The notes under the pieces were generated by a model. The model ran no database searches. It had not been told where the DNA came from and was given only the letters and a program-made list of their open reading frames with translations. Source: Neisseria zalophi (lineage in GTDB: Bacteria; Pseudomonadota; Gammaproteobacteria; Burkholderiales; Neisseriaceae). Taken from it: a DNA stretch of 64,000 nt. Numbering within the stretch: the stretch's first letter is position 1; every line of letters begins with the position of its first letter. Location: contig NZ_CP031700.1 of NCBI RefSeq assembly GCF_008807015.1, positions 1 to 64,000 on the forward strand, written 5' to 3'. Below, one piece after another: positions 11,757 through 25,139 of this stretch. The position numbers and the translations under genes are program-made.

Positions 11757-12077
11757 ATGAATTTAAAAATTAACGGTTTGAATTTTGAAGTAACCGAAGC
11801 CATTAAAAATCATGTAACCGGCAAATTAGAACGTATAAACCGCCATGCCGCCAATGTAATTTCTGTCGTTATCACCTTATCGGTAGAAAAACTAAATAAT
11901 CAAGCAGAAGCCGATGTTCATTTGGCAGGTAAAGATTTACATATACAAACCGTTGAATCTGATATGTATGCTGCGATTGACATTTTGATGGATAAAGTAG
12001 ACCGAGCTATCTTAAAACATAAAGGCAAAAGTAGTGATGTACGTTCCACGGTTAAACCTCAACCCATAGATGAATAA
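11757..12077 (+). CDS. hpf: Ribosome hibernation promoting factor (short HPF)
   Basis: Binds the 30S decoding region and promotes inactive 100S ribosomes in stationary phase. The 106-aa protein is of the short HPF/YhbH type, with NLKINGLNFEVTEAIKNHVTGKLERINRHAANVISV and the later DLHIQTVESDMYAAIDILMDKVDRAILKHKGK. GAAGGAG stands close to the ATG. Its place after rpoN is the common proteobacterial order. ptsN, the usual next gene, is absent and a comE/rRNA block follows. Confidence 0.92.
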   Translation: MNLKINGLNFEVTEAIKNHVTGKLERINRHAANVISVVITLSVEKLNNQAEADVHLAGKDLHIQTVESDMYAAIDILMDKVDRAILKHKGKSSDVRSTVKPQPIDE

Positions 12078-12143
12078 TACCCACTAATCATTAAAGTAAA
12101 AAAAATTCATTCGGTTTTAATAATAGATAGTTTATTATGCAAG

Positions 12144-12172
12144 TTATGCCCCCTTTGGGGGCATAAGTATTT
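12144..12172. terminator. Terminator hairpin between hpf and comE
   Basis: Perfect stem TTATGCCCCC / GGGGGCATAA with a three-base loop followed by GTATTTTA, located between convergent hpf and comE. Confidence 0.75.
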
Positions 12173-12209
12173 TACTGCCGGTATTTCGTAAACTAAATGG
12201 CGGCTATAT

Positions 12210-12506
12210 TTACTTTTTCAGAGCGGGTTTGGCTTTTTTATTGGCATTGTCGGCATTATCGGCGGTAACGGCCTCTTCGCGTACCTTCGCTAAAATACCG
12301 TCGCCAATCCCCTTCACATTCTTCAACTCTGCCACCGACTTAAAGGCACCATTCTCATCACGGTAGGCCACAATCGCCGCCGCCTTCGAGGGCCCGATAC
12401 CCGGCAGCTCGGCCAACTCCTCCGCCCCCGCCGTATTGATATTCACCGCTGCCGCAGCCATCGTCACCGATAGCGCCGCCCAGATGCCCAACAAATAACG
12501 CTTCAT
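12210..12506 (-). CDS. comE: Competence DNA-binding protein ComE (copy 1)
   Basis: Small periplasmic DNA-binding protein needed for uptake of transforming DNA in Neisseria (ComEA-like). The 98-aa product has a signal peptide (KRYLLGIWAALSVTMAAAA). A ComEA-type helix-hairpin-helix pair follows, with VNINTAGAEELAELPGIGPSKAAAIVAYR and ELKNVKGIGDGILAKV, and then a lysine-rich tail. I take the ATG at 12506, with GGAG five bases upstream, over the GTG at 12509. Established work on N. gonorrhoeae places comE copies downstream of rRNA operons, and the same arrangement is seen here. Copy 2 lies at 28951-29247; the proteins differ at one tail residue (N versus D). Confidence 0.93.
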   Translation of the reverse strand: MKRYLLGIWAALSVTMAAAAVNINTAGAEELAELPGIGPSKAAAIVAYRDENGAFKSVAELKNVKGIGDGILAKVREEAVTADNADNANKKAKPALKK

Positions 12507-12660
12507 CACTGCTCCTTTGTCGTTGTGTATAAGATACCGTCTTCTTCCCAGACAGCAGCCCCATCATAAAGCAGCATACAAGTATTAACAATTATTATCA
12601 CTGCATTTATCATATCTGTTGTCATGACGTCACAATAAGTATTTGTAATATATCTCTGTA

Positions 12661-12697
12661 AAAAGCAAAAACCCCTGATAGTATTCTATCAGGGGTT
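12661..12697 (-). terminator. rRNA operon terminator (copy 1)
   Basis: On the minus strand AACCCCTGATAG and CTATCAGGGGTT form a stem with a short loop, then TTTGCTTTT. It lies 11 bases beyond the 5S gene. Confidence 0.9.
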
Positions 12698-12707
12698 CGG
12701 TATAAGT

Positions 12708-12822
12708 GTCTGGCAGTGACCTACTTTCACATGGGTATCCACACTATCATCGGCGCTGAGTCGTTTCACGGTCCTGTTCGGGATGGGAAGGCGTGGGACC
12801 AACTCGCTATGGCCGCCAGACT
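12708..12822 (-). rRNA. rrf: 5S ribosomal RNA (copy 1)
   Basis: About 115 nt. Complementary ends GTCTGGCGGCC and TGCCAGACA pair, and the internal ATCGGCGCTGAGTCG and CCCATGTGAAAGTAGG regions read as 5S on the minus strand. Ends are placed by pairing and may shift by a few bases. Confidence 0.93.
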
Positions 12823-12935
12823 AAACTGTCAAATCGGTAAAGCCGTTTTTATTTCAATCAACTGTTTCGGTAATGTTTGTATCGTATCCTTTTGAAGGAT
12901 ACAGTAAGCTTTCATCTGAAGTTCTTCAAATGATA

Positions 12936-15826
<2,891 letters not shown>

Positions 15827-16041
15827 TCATTTCAAGAACCTCTTTGACTTCATCTAAATTACCGTTGACGAGTAATCAGATTAGATGTTCATACTTTGAT
15901 AAAGCTTACTGCTTTTGTTGTGTGTAACTTATGCCTTTTGTCTTTCATAAGTTACTCGATACAATCATCACCCAAATACTGTACAACTTACCTTTCGGTA
16001 AATCGACATTGTCTTTGTTTGTTGATTTCGGCTTTCCAATT

Positions 16042-16053
16042 TGTTAAAGAGCG
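16042..16053 (-). promoter_or_regulatory. boxA-like antitermination site in 16S-23S spacer (copy 1)
   Basis: Minus strand CGCTCTTTAACA, within the spacer between tRNA-Ala and 23S (15827-16164). It matches the boxA core that recruits NusB/NusE. The rest of this spacer holds no gene. Confidence 0.7.
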
Positions 16054-16164
16054 ATGCATGCCTACTAAACAACGACTGTTGCTTAGTCACTTTGCAAATT
16101 AAAAACAGCTTTTAAAGCTGGCTTTAATTTAAAAAGTAGCAATATGTTTTAACCTAGCGGCTTT

Positions 16165-16240
16165 TGGTGGAGGCAAACGGGATCGAACCGATGACCCCCT
16201 GCTTGCAAAGCAGGTGCTCTACCAACTGAGCTATGCCCCC
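16165..16240 (-). tRNA. tRNA-Ala (anticodon TGC, copy 1)
   Basis: 76-nt cloverleaf from GGGGGCATAGCTCAGTTGG to an encoded CCA. The anticodon loop CTTTGCAAG contains TGC, and the T-loop reads GGTTCGATCC. It lies between 16S and 23S, next to tRNA-Ile, the usual rrn arrangement. Confidence 0.97.
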
Positions 16241-16282
16241 TTATCCGTCCGGACAGCTTCTACAACCTGCCCGAAGAATCTC

Positions 16283-16359
<77 letters not shown>

Positions 16360-16483
16360 AAGGTCTCTATTGTCTTAACAACAGACAGCTTATAGCTTGC
16401 GCATAAGCATTCTTAAAACTTCTCATGCATCTTTTACACAGCTTACCGATAAGTGTGAGTACCCAACAACCTCTTCTTTTCTC

Positions 16484-18028
<1,545 letters not shown>

Positions 18029-18142
18029 ATCTCTAACTTATAACTTCTGGTCTGCTTCAAAGAAACCGACAAGATTTTATTCCTGTCTGTTTTTGTCGCA
18101 GTGTGAGGCCGTCAGGCACTCACACTTATCGGTATTCTGTGT

Positions 18143-18154
18143 TGTTAAAGAGCA
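18143..18154 (-). promoter_or_regulatory. boxA in rRNA leader (copy 1)
   Basis: Minus strand TGCTCTTTAACA, identical to the E. coli rrn boxA, in the leader before 16S. Confidence 0.85.
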
Positions 18155-18187
18155 TTCCCGCCACTGCGTCAGCAGCGAAGAAACCGA

Positions 18188-18216
18188 ACTATACCGACTC
18201 AAAACTACCCAGTCAA
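18188..18216 (-). promoter_or_regulatory. rRNA operon sigma-70 promoter (copy 1)
   Basis: Minus strand TTGACT at 18216-18211, a 17-base spacer, then TATAGT at 18193-18188. It lies about 34 bases upstream of boxA and is the strongest promoter match in the leader. Confidence 0.85.
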
Positions 18217-18399
18217 TACCCACAAACTCAAAAATATACACTCCTTCATCACCACATTGTTTATCTTGAGAATTTTTTGAAGAGCGCTTTATCTTTCTCA
18301 ATATTCGGCTACTACAACTCTATTTTTTCGTACATTAAGTCAGCTGATAAGTATATTTTTTTGATATGATTTGGTGTTCATTTTTATAAGGCTTAGGTT

Positions 18400-19323
18400 A
18401 TGTCTGTTTATACCAGTGTTTCCGATGAAGAGATGTGCCAGTTTCTGACTGATTACGATTTAGGTGATTTTCTTTCACTTCAAGGAATTGCTCAAGGAAT
18501 TACCAATAGTAATTACTTTTTAACGACAACTAAGGGGCGTTTTGTTTTAACTATTTTCGAAGCATTAAAACAAAATGAACTGCCTTTCTTTTTAATTCTG
18601 AAACAACATCTAAGCCAAAACGGTGTCGCCTGCCCTGCTCCTATACCCCGTAAAGACGGAAAGTTTGACTCGGTTTTATCGGGAAAACCAGCTTGCTTGG
18701 TAACTTGTCTAGAGGGTTCAAATACTAGTTGGCCGTCTGAAAAACAGTGTTTCCATACCGGTGAAATGTTGGCCAAAATGCATCTAGCCGGCAAAAACTT
18801 TCCATTAACCATGGATAATCCCCGTTACACACGATGGTGGCACGAGGCTGCCGTTCGATTACAGCCTATGTTAAATACGGAAGATGCTGAATTACTCCAA
18901 AGTGAAATCCGTTTTATTGATGAACATAATGGTGAAAATTTACCATCAGGTATTATTCATGCGGATCTGTTTAAAGATAATGTTTTATTAAATGGTGAGG
19001 AAGTTGCCGGTTTTATTGATTTTTATTACGCCTGCAATGGTAATTTTATGTATGACTTAGCCATTGCCGTAAATGACTGGGCACGAACTGCCGATAATCA
19101 GCCTGACGCCACTCTTGAGCAGGCTTTTTTAGCCGGATATGAAAGTATCCGCTCATTAAGTGCTGAAGAGCACAATTATTACCCTATTGCAAAACGAGCC
19201 GGCTGCCTACGTTTTTGGGTCTCTCGTCTTATGGATTTTCATTTCCCCCAGGAAGGTGAAATCACATTCATTAAAGATCCCAATGTTTTTAGAGATTTAT
19301 TACTTAAATTACGAGCCGGATAA
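18400..19323 (+). CDS. thrB: Homoserine kinase (choline-kinase-fold ThrB)
   Basis: Phosphorylates L-homoserine in threonine biosynthesis. The 307-aa product belongs to the APH/choline-kinase-like homoserine kinases rather than the GHMP type. The N-terminal [28 protein letters not shown] is characteristic. The catalytic loop [31 protein letters not shown] contains the HxDxxxxN and metal-binding D residues. It lies just beyond the first rRNA promoter and is transcribed away from it. A DUS pair follows. Confidence 0.93.
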   Translation: MSVYTSVSDEEMCQFLTDYDLGDFLSLQGIAQGITNSNYFLTTTKGRFVLTIFEALKQNELPFFLILKQHLSQNGVACPAPIPRKDGKFDSVLSGKPACLVTCLEGSNTSWPSEKQCFHTGEMLAKMHLAGKNFPLTMDNPRYTRWWHEAAVRLQPMLNTEDAELLQSEIRFIDEHNGENLPSGIIHADLFKDNVLLNGEEVAGFIDFYYACNGNFMYDLAIAVNDWARTADNQPDATLEQAFLAGYESIRSLSAEEHNYYPIAKRAGCLRFWVSRLMDFHFPQEGEITFIKDPNVFRDLLLKLRAG

Positions 19324-19335
19324 AATAAGTCATAA

Positions 19336-19362
19336 GGCCGTCTGAAAACTTTTCAGACGGCC
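19336..19362. terminator. DUS-pair hairpin between thrB and farB
   Basis: GGCCGTCTGAAAA and TTTTCAGACGGCC lie nearly back to back between convergent genes. There is no long T-run on the plus side, so the terminator is of moderate quality. Confidence 0.6.
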
Positions 19363-19391
19363 ACAAACATATTGTCATACCAACCACATCA

Positions 19392-20918
19392 TTAATGCCC
19401 TCCGCCTGTCGGAGAGCCGAACGGTGGTTTGGCAAACCAAATCACAACAATCAATGCAATAAACAACAGCCCGCCTGCAAAAAATATCTCATTGGATCCG
19501 ATAATAAAACCTTGCTGGGTAATGAGCCGTCTCATACTTTCCAAACCTTGCTCTTGCGATAAACCTGATTGCGACATAGCTTGGGCGGCACTTTGCATTT
19601 GTGGCGAGAATCCATTGATATGTTCAGTTAATCTTGCATGATGCAAAGCTTCCCTTCTCTCCCATAAGGTAGTCACAATCGACACCCCAACACCACCCAT
19701 AAACACCCTTAAAAAATTGGACAAACTGCCTGCTGCGGCAAGTCGTGCATTAGGGATATGCGACAAAGTAATGGTAGTTAATGGCAAGAAAAACATAGCA
19801 ACGCCCAAACCCTGCCAAAACTGCGGGCCAATCACACTTGACATACCCATATCAACATAAAAATCAGTGCGCCAATAGAATGTACAAGCAAAAATCAAAA
19901 AGCTTGCCGTTACCAACCAGCGCATATCGACATGGTGGCCGAACCGTCCGATAATAGGCGACAATAAAACGGGAAAAAATCCGATTGGAGCGGCAACCAA
20001 TCCGGCCCAAGTGGCGGTATAGCCCAAATTTGTCTGCAACACTAATGGCAACAAGGTTAATGTACCCATATACAACATAAAGCCCAAAGAAGTGGCGATC
20101 GTACCGACTGTAAAATTCCGGTCTTTGAACAAAGATAAATCAACGATGGGATGCCGTTCATCCAATTCCCAGATAATAAAATAAGTTAAACAAACCACTG
20201 CCACCACAGCTAATATAATAATTTCATTCGAAGCGAACCAATCCAGCTCTTTACCTCGGTCAAGCATCATTTGCAAAGCGCCGATACCAATAATCATCAG
20301 CACCAAGCCAGTATAGTCGATAGGAGTCTTTTTAATTTCGGTTTCTCTCCGACTCAACTGCTTCCATGTCACAACTGCCGCCACCACGCCAACGGGGATA
20401 TTGATAAAGAAAATCCAGCCCCAATGCCAGTTATCAGAAATCCAGCCACCTAAAATCGGCCCCAATACCGGCGCGACCACCACTGTCATCGCCCAAAGTG
20501 CCAGTGCCAACGTTCGCTTTTCAGGCGGATAAGAAGCCATCAGCAAACTTTGCGACAACGGAATCAGCGGCCCCGCAACAAACCCCTGTACAACCCTAAA
20601 CAAAACCAACACGGTTAAATTTGGTGCCATACCACACAACCACGAGGTAATGACAAAGCCGATAATCGAAACGACGAATACCCTCACTTCACCAAAACGA
20701 TTGGCAAGAAAACCAGTTAACGGCACAGAAATCGCATTGGCGACTGCAAACGCCGTAATCACCCAAGTTCCCTGAGTGGTTGCCGCACCTAAATCTCCGG
20801 CGATTACAGGCACAACCACATTGGCAATGGTGGTATCCAAAACCTCCATAAACACCGCCAAGCTCAATGCCAGCGTTACCCATACCAGATTGACACCTTT
20901 TAAAGGGGGATGAGCCAT
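19392..20918 (-). CDS. farB: DHA2-family MFS multidrug/fatty-acid efflux permease (FarB/EmrB-like)
   Basis: Inner-membrane proton-driven exporter with about 14 membrane helices. The 508-aa product begins MAHPPLKGVNLVWVTLALSLAVFMEVLDTTIANVVVPVIAGDLG. It carries the motif LDTTIANVVVP, motif A-like GFLANRFGEVRVF and the motif C-like LGPILGGWISDNWHWGWIFFINIPVG. It pairs with farA upstream. In gonococcus FarAB with an outer-membrane channel exports antibacterial long-chain fatty acids; substrate here is inferred from similarity. The start codon has only a weak ribosome binding site. farB lies 235 bases after farA with DUS hairpins between them. Confidence 0.87.
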   Translation of the reverse strand: MAHPPLKGVNLVWVTLALSLAVFMEVLDTTIANVVVPVIAGDLGAATTQGTWVITAFAVANAISVPLTGFLANRFGEVRVFVVSIIGFVITSWLCGMAPNLTVLVLFRVVQGFVAGPLIPLSQSLLMASYPPEKRTLALALWAMTVVVAPVLGPILGGWISDNWHWGWIFFINIPVGVVAAVVTWKQLSRRETEIKKTPIDYTGLVLMIIGIGALQMMLDRGKELDWFASNEIIILAVVAVVCLTYFIIWELDERHPIVDLSLFKDRNFTVGTIATSLGFMLYMGTLTLLPLVLQTNLGYTATWAGLVAAPIGFFPVLLSPIIGRFGHHVDMRWLVTASFLIFACTFYWRTDFYVDMGMSSVIGPQFWQGLGVAMFFLPLTTITLSHIPNARLAAAGSLSNFLRVFMGGVGVSIVTTLWERREALHHARLTEHINGFSPQMQSAAQAMSQSGLSQEQGLESMRRLITQQGFIIGSNEIFFAGGLLFIALIVVIWFAKPPFGSPTGGGH

Positions 20919-21153
20919 TTCAATCTATACTTTCTTAAATGATGTTGAGGTTGATATTATTTCAGACGGCCTTCATATTTATATACTCATCGTGATATCG
21001 GTATCCGGTTTACCGCAAAGCCGTCTGAAAAATTCTAAATATTATTCCGAATGAATAATAGATATACTGTTGCAATCTTAGTGATTTGACAATAAAGGCC
21101 GTCTGAAATCTGTTTTTTTCAGACGGCCTAATACTTATGATTCCAACCAATAG
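20919..21153 (-). promoter_or_regulatory. farA-farB intergenic with three DUS hairpin arms
   Basis: Contains an inverted DUS pair at 21097-21128, read on the minus strand as a stem followed by TTTATTGTC directly after farA. A further inverted arrangement lies between about 20960 and 21032. The first looks like a terminator that could uncouple farB from farA. No clear farB promoter was identified. Confidence 0.5.
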
Positions 21154-22332
21154 CTATTTGGCATATTTATCAAAAATCTGCTCAATAAGTGCATCAGCCG
21201 CCGACCAATCTACTACATCAGCTTCAGCCGCGGCCACATTTCTATCAGCTGCTTCGGCCATCGTTTTTCCAGTTGCACTATTAGAGGTATCCACTGTTAC
21301 CTGCATAGATAAACCGACACGCAGTGGATTTGCCCTCAATTGCTGTTGATCCAAACTGATACGTACCGGAACACGTTGCACGACCTTAATCCAGTTACCG
21401 GTGGCATTCTCCGGTGGCAACAAAGAAAACGCACTGCCCGTTCCGGCCGATAATCCCATTACTTTACCCTTGAATACCACACGGCTACCATAAAGATCCG
21501 CTGTCATTTCCACAGGCTGACCGATACGCATTTTTCGTAATTGCACCTCTTTAAAGTTAGCGTCTACCCATAAATTCTGCAAAGGCACCACTGCCATCAT
21601 TAAAGCCCCCGGCGCAATGCGCTGACCAACTTGGACGTTACGTTTGGCAATTTGCCCCATCATCGGTGCACGGATTTGAGTACGCTGCAAATTCAACCAA
21701 GCATCTTTAACTCGGCTAATCGCTGTTTGTACTGCCGGCTGTTGGCGCAAAGGAATATTTTTACCTAAAGCGGCCTGCGCCGCCACCTCTTCTGCCTCAA
21801 CCGCTTTTAAGGCAGCTTGTGCCTGCACAACGGCAGCACGTGCATGGCTCAATTCTTCGCCTGAAATCGCGTCTGTTCCTTCTAATGACTGACGACGACG
21901 CAAATCTGATTGCGCTCTAGCCAAATCAGCCTTACGCATCAAAACTTGTGCTTTGGCACGACTATCTGCAGCAGATTGTTGGTTGTATTGCCGGATGGCT
22001 TGAATCAATTCATTTTGTGCACGGTCGTAAGCCAATTGGAAGTCGCTATCGTCCAACAATACCAAAACATCGCCTTTTTTCACCAAATCGGTATCATCAA
22101 CCAGCACTTTACGCACCGTGCCACCCACTTGCGGAGTGATTTGCACCAAATGGCCGGCCACATAAGCATCATCTGTTTCTTCTTCATGCTGCCAAATTAA
22201 AAAATAAGCAATGGCAAAACCCAGCGCAATCACAATAAAAAACAAAGTAGCCAATGTCAGGTTACGTTTGCGGCGAGACGATCGGCGGCGCTCAACCATA
22301 TTATCAGCATTATTTTTTGGAGTATCCATCAT
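21154..22332 (-). CDS. farA: Efflux membrane-fusion protein (FarA/EmrA-like)
   Basis: Periplasmic adaptor joining an MFS exporter to an outer-membrane channel. The 392-aa protein has a basic cytoplasmic N-terminus (ERRRSSRRKRN) and one membrane helix at about residues 25-47. The lipoyl/biotinyl half-motif (TDDAYVAGHLVQITPQVGGTVRKVLVDDTDLVKKGDVLVLLDD) follows, then an alpha-helical hairpin. The return half has IRAPMMGQIAKRNVQVGQRIAPG. ATGATG gives two possible starts (22332 or 22329). The upstream region holds a 20-bp palindrome at 22551-22570 and a DUS pair at 22368-22405 in the likely 5' UTR. Confidence 0.88.
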   Translation of the reverse strand: MMDTPKNNADNMVERRRSSRRKRNLTLATLFFIVIALGFAIAYFLIWQHEEETDDAYVAGHLVQITPQVGGTVRKVLVDDTDLVKKGDVLVLLDDSDFQLAYDRAQNELIQAIRQYNQQSAADSRAKAQVLMRKADLARAQSDLRRRQSLEGTDAISGEELSHARAAVVQAQAALKAVEAEEVAAQAALGKNIPLRQQPAVQTAISRVKDAWLNLQRTQIRAPMMGQIAKRNVQVGQRIAPGALMMAVVPLQNLWVDANFKEVQLRKMRIGQPVEMTADLYGSRVVFKGKVMGLSAGTGSAFSLLPPENATGNWIKVVQRVPVRISLDQQQLRANPLRVGLSMQVTVDTSNSATGKTMAEAADRNVAAAEADVVDWSAADALIEQIFDKYAK

Positions 22333-22550
22333 CCCGTCCGTTTTGATTTTATACCTAAATACCCATATTTCAGACGGCCTGCTGGCTCACACAGGCCGTC
22401 TGAAAACATTCGAGCGAAATCTTTATAAATAAGATAATGAAAATGTTGATTTCAAAATATTTATTTAAGCTAAAGCATTATAAAAATAATATGCTGTTAT
22501 TTTATCTTTGCGCCTATTAATTAGGCAAGTTATAGTATAAAAATGAAAAT

Positions 22551-22570
22551 AAATGAGATAAATCTCATTT
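22551..22570. promoter_or_regulatory. 20-bp palindrome upstream of farA, candidate repressor operator
   Basis: AAATGAGATAAATCTCATTT consists of perfect 9-base arms around AA. On the minus strand it overlaps the expected -35 position of a TATACT -10-like box at about 22529-22534. FarR, a MarR-family repressor, controls farAB in pathogenic Neisseria; assigning this site to FarR is inference. The rest of 22333-22657 is AT-rich with no gene. Confidence 0.5.
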
Positions 22571-22657
22571 TACAGAAAATCACATAATATAATATTGAAA
22601 ATATATTAATAAATAGTTAATTACCCACACTTAAAATAATTCAAAAAATTATTTTTC

Positions 22658-23341
22658 TCATTTTTTGGAATCTAAGAGCGGTTCAATAGAAAGATAAGCC
22701 GAAGCCTTTTCAGCATCGGCATCCGGAAGATAAGGCATGGCACCAAGAAAAGGTGCTGGAATACGCTGTTTTAATTCAGCCAAATAATCCTCAAAACGAT
22801 GTGGGTATATACTCAAACAATTAGCAATCCAACCTGCCAACGGCAATCCGGCTTGCGCAACGGCATGCACTGTCAGTAAAGCATGGTTAAGGCAGCCCAA
22901 CTTCATACCAACCACCAAAATAACCGGCAACCGTTCAAATACAACCCAATCTGAAAAATCAGTTTCGGAGTTGAGTGGTGTCAGCCACCCTCCAGCCCCT
23001 TCAGTGAGAACAAAATCACCTTGTTTTTTCAGCTCAGTCAAACCATCACTCAATTTTTGTGGTTGAATGACTATGCCCATATCGGCAGCCGCCAAATGAG
23101 GAGCGGTAGCCTCTGAAAAGGTATAAATATTATGTTGGTTGTAATTCAAACGAACAGATGATGCGGCTTGCAGTGCCAAAACATCCGCATTTAAGCCACC
23201 TTCGCCGGCCTCCGAAGCCACCGGCTTAAACCCGATACTAATCTGCCCCCGACGAGCAACCGCTCGCAACAAAGCAGCGGTACAAAATGTTTTGCCTGAT
23301 TCGGTATCGGTTCCGGTAACAAAGTAAGTAAGCGGTGGCAT
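22658..23341 (-). CDS. bioD: Dethiobiotin synthetase
   Basis: ATP-dependent carboxylation and ring closure of 7,8-diaminopelargonate to dethiobiotin in biotin synthesis. The 227-aa protein has the P-loop GTDTESGKTFCTAALLR, GFKPVASEAGEGG and EGAGGWLTPL. An uptake sequence sits immediately before the start and no strong ribosome binding site is visible. No other bio gene is adjacent; hemN lies about 100 bases upstream on the same strand. Confidence 0.93.
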   Translation of the reverse strand: MPPLTYFVTGTDTESGKTFCTAALLRAVARRGQISIGFKPVASEAGEGGLNADVLALQAASSVRLNYNQHNIYTFSEATAPHLAAADMGIVIQPQKLSDGLTELKKQGDFVLTEGAGGWLTPLNSETDFSDWVVFERLPVILVVGMKLGCLNHALLTVHAVAQAGLPLAGWIANCLSIYPHRFEDYLAELKQRIPAPFLGAMPYLPDADAEKASAYLSIEPLLDSKK

Positions 23342-23443
23342 AATTTTTTCAGACGGCGTTTTGTTAAAGCATTATATTCTACCTATCAATAAAAGAAGCC
23401 GCCATCTTCTTCATACGGAGGATACTGAAACCAAATTAACAAA

Positions 23444-24850
23444 CTAAACTGTTCTGGAATATTGCGCTATGGTTTCTTTATGTCGTAAATAATAATCAAA
23501 AACCATAGCAATATTACGAATAAGGAAACGTCCTTTAGCAGTAACATCCAATCCGTTTTTTCTTATCTTCAATAAACCCAGTTCGGCTAATTGCTGCAAA
23601 TCAGTCAATTCGGTTTGAAAATATTGCGAGAAACGAATACAAAAAACACTCTCATAAATTTGAAAATCTAATGAAAATCGACACATTAAATCTTGAATAA
23701 TATTACGTCGCAATAAATCATCTTTACTCAAGCAATAGCCGCGCATTACAGGCAATCGACCAGCATCAATGGCATCATAATAAGCATTAATATCCCGCTC
23801 ATTCTGAACATAAATATTACCGATCTTACCAATTGAAGACACGCCAAGTGCCAACAAATCGCAGTCGGCATAAGTAGAGTAGCCTTGAAAATTACGTTGA
23901 AGCCTGCCCTCTTTGAGTGCAAGAGACAATTCATCATCAGGCTTGGCGAAATGATCCATACCAATAAAGAGGTAACCTCGTGAAGTTAAGGTTTGAACGG
24001 CATATTGAAGTATGTCCAGTTTTTCTTCGCTACCGGGCACGCTGTCTGTATCAATACGGCGTTGCGGTTTGAAAATATGTGGTAGATGCGCATAATGATA
24101 AAGTGCCAAACGATCAGGATTCAAAGAAAGTACTGTTTCCAAAGTCGGTTTAATCGTTTCTTTTGATTGGTGAGGCAAGCCATAAATCAAATCAACGCTA
24201 ATAGATTTAAAACCTGCTTCTCTCGCTGCATCAATCACTTCTTTGGTTTCTTCAAATGTTTGAATACGGTTCACCGCTTTTTGGACCTTGGGATCGAAGT
24301 CCTGAATACCGACACTCATGCGGTTAAAACCCAGCCGTGCCAAATGAAATACAGTTTCCCGAGTTACCTTGCGTGGATCAATTTCAATAGAATATTCACC
24401 ATCAGGCAGCAAATCAAAGTAACGATGGATAATATTAAACACACGCTCGAGTTGCTCATTACTCAAGAAAGTCGGTGTACCACCACCGAAATGGAGTTGA
24501 ATTAGCGGTCGCCGCCCATTCAAATAAGGTGCAAGCAATGCCAACTCTCTTTCAAGATATTCAATATAATTATCTGCCTTACCCGTATCTTTGGTAATAA
24601 TTTTATTACAACCACAGTAATAACAAATGGTATTACAGAACGGAATATGAATATAAAGTGAAAGAGGCTTATTCAACACCCCCATTTGACGAGCATTCAA
24701 TGCTTTGAGATATTCTTTATCCGTAAAACTACTGAGAAAACGATCTGCAGTCGGATAGGAAGTATAACGTGGTCCGGAGGCAGGCAACGATCCAATCAGT
24801 TTTCGATCAAACTCAGAGGAAATATTCGAAACTATTTCAATAGTCTTCAT
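23444..24850 (-). CDS. hemN: Oxygen-independent coproporphyrinogen III dehydrogenase
   Basis: Radical-SAM enzyme converting coproporphyrinogen III to protoporphyrinogen IX when oxygen is low. The 468-aa protein has the cluster motif FCNTICYYCGC (Cys72, Cys76, Cys79) after YIHIP and the SAM-site LIQLHFGGGTPTFL. Length and motifs indicate true HemN rather than the shorter HemW type. It is divergent from fnr across 289 bases, which suits oxygen-responsive control. Confidence 0.95.
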   Translation of the reverse strand: MKTIEIVSNISSEFDRKLIGSLPASGPRYTSYPTADRFLSSFTDKEYLKALNARQMGVLNKPLSLYIHIPFCNTICYYCGCNKIITKDTGKADNYIEYLERELALLAPYLNGRRPLIQLHFGGGTPTFLSNEQLERVFNIIHRYFDLLPDGEYSIEIDPRKVTRETVFHLARLGFNRMSVGIQDFDPKVQKAVNRIQTFEETKEVIDAAREAGFKSISVDLIYGLPHQSKETIKPTLETVLSLNPDRLALYHYAHLPHIFKPQRRIDTDSVPGSEEKLDILQYAVQTLTSRGYLFIGMDHFAKPDDELSLALKEGRLQRNFQGYSTYADCDLLALGVSSIGKIGNIYVQNERDINAYYDAIDAGRLPVMRGYCLSKDDLLRRNIIQDLMCRFSLDFQIYESVFCIRFSQYFQTELTDLQQLAELGLLKIRKNGLDVTAKGRFLIRNIAMVFDYYLRHKETIAQYSRTV

Positions 24851-25067
24851 ATTGATTAGCAGACATGTTCTATTTAGAAATCAAGTGAATATATGTAATG
24901 ATTTAATGTTGTAATATTTACATCATTCGCACTTATAAAAACACAAATCAAATTATTGATTTAATTAAATTAAAAAAATCAAATAATAAACAAAAACTGC
25001 CCTATTATTAATAAATAGGCAGATACGGCGTATTTTGGTAGAATAACAACATTATGGCAAATATGCT

Positions 25068-25081
25068 TTGATGCGGGTCAA
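25068..25081. promoter_or_regulatory. Candidate FNR box upstream of fnr
   Basis: TTGATGCGGGTCAA matches the FNR consensus TTGAT-N4-ATCAA at nine of ten positions. It lies 58 bases before the fnr start and could serve autoregulation. No equally good site was seen next to hemN. Confidence 0.6.
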
Positions 25082-25139
25082 AATATAATCCGTAAGGGCG
25101 AAATAAAGTTGCTTAGTTATTTATTTAAAAGGTTTAAAT

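Noticed and set aside
24950-24975. AATCAAATTATTGATT near hemN as an FNR box
   Set aside because: The half sites are in the reverse order (ATCAA-N4-TTGAT) to the FNR consensus, and the region is very AT-rich.
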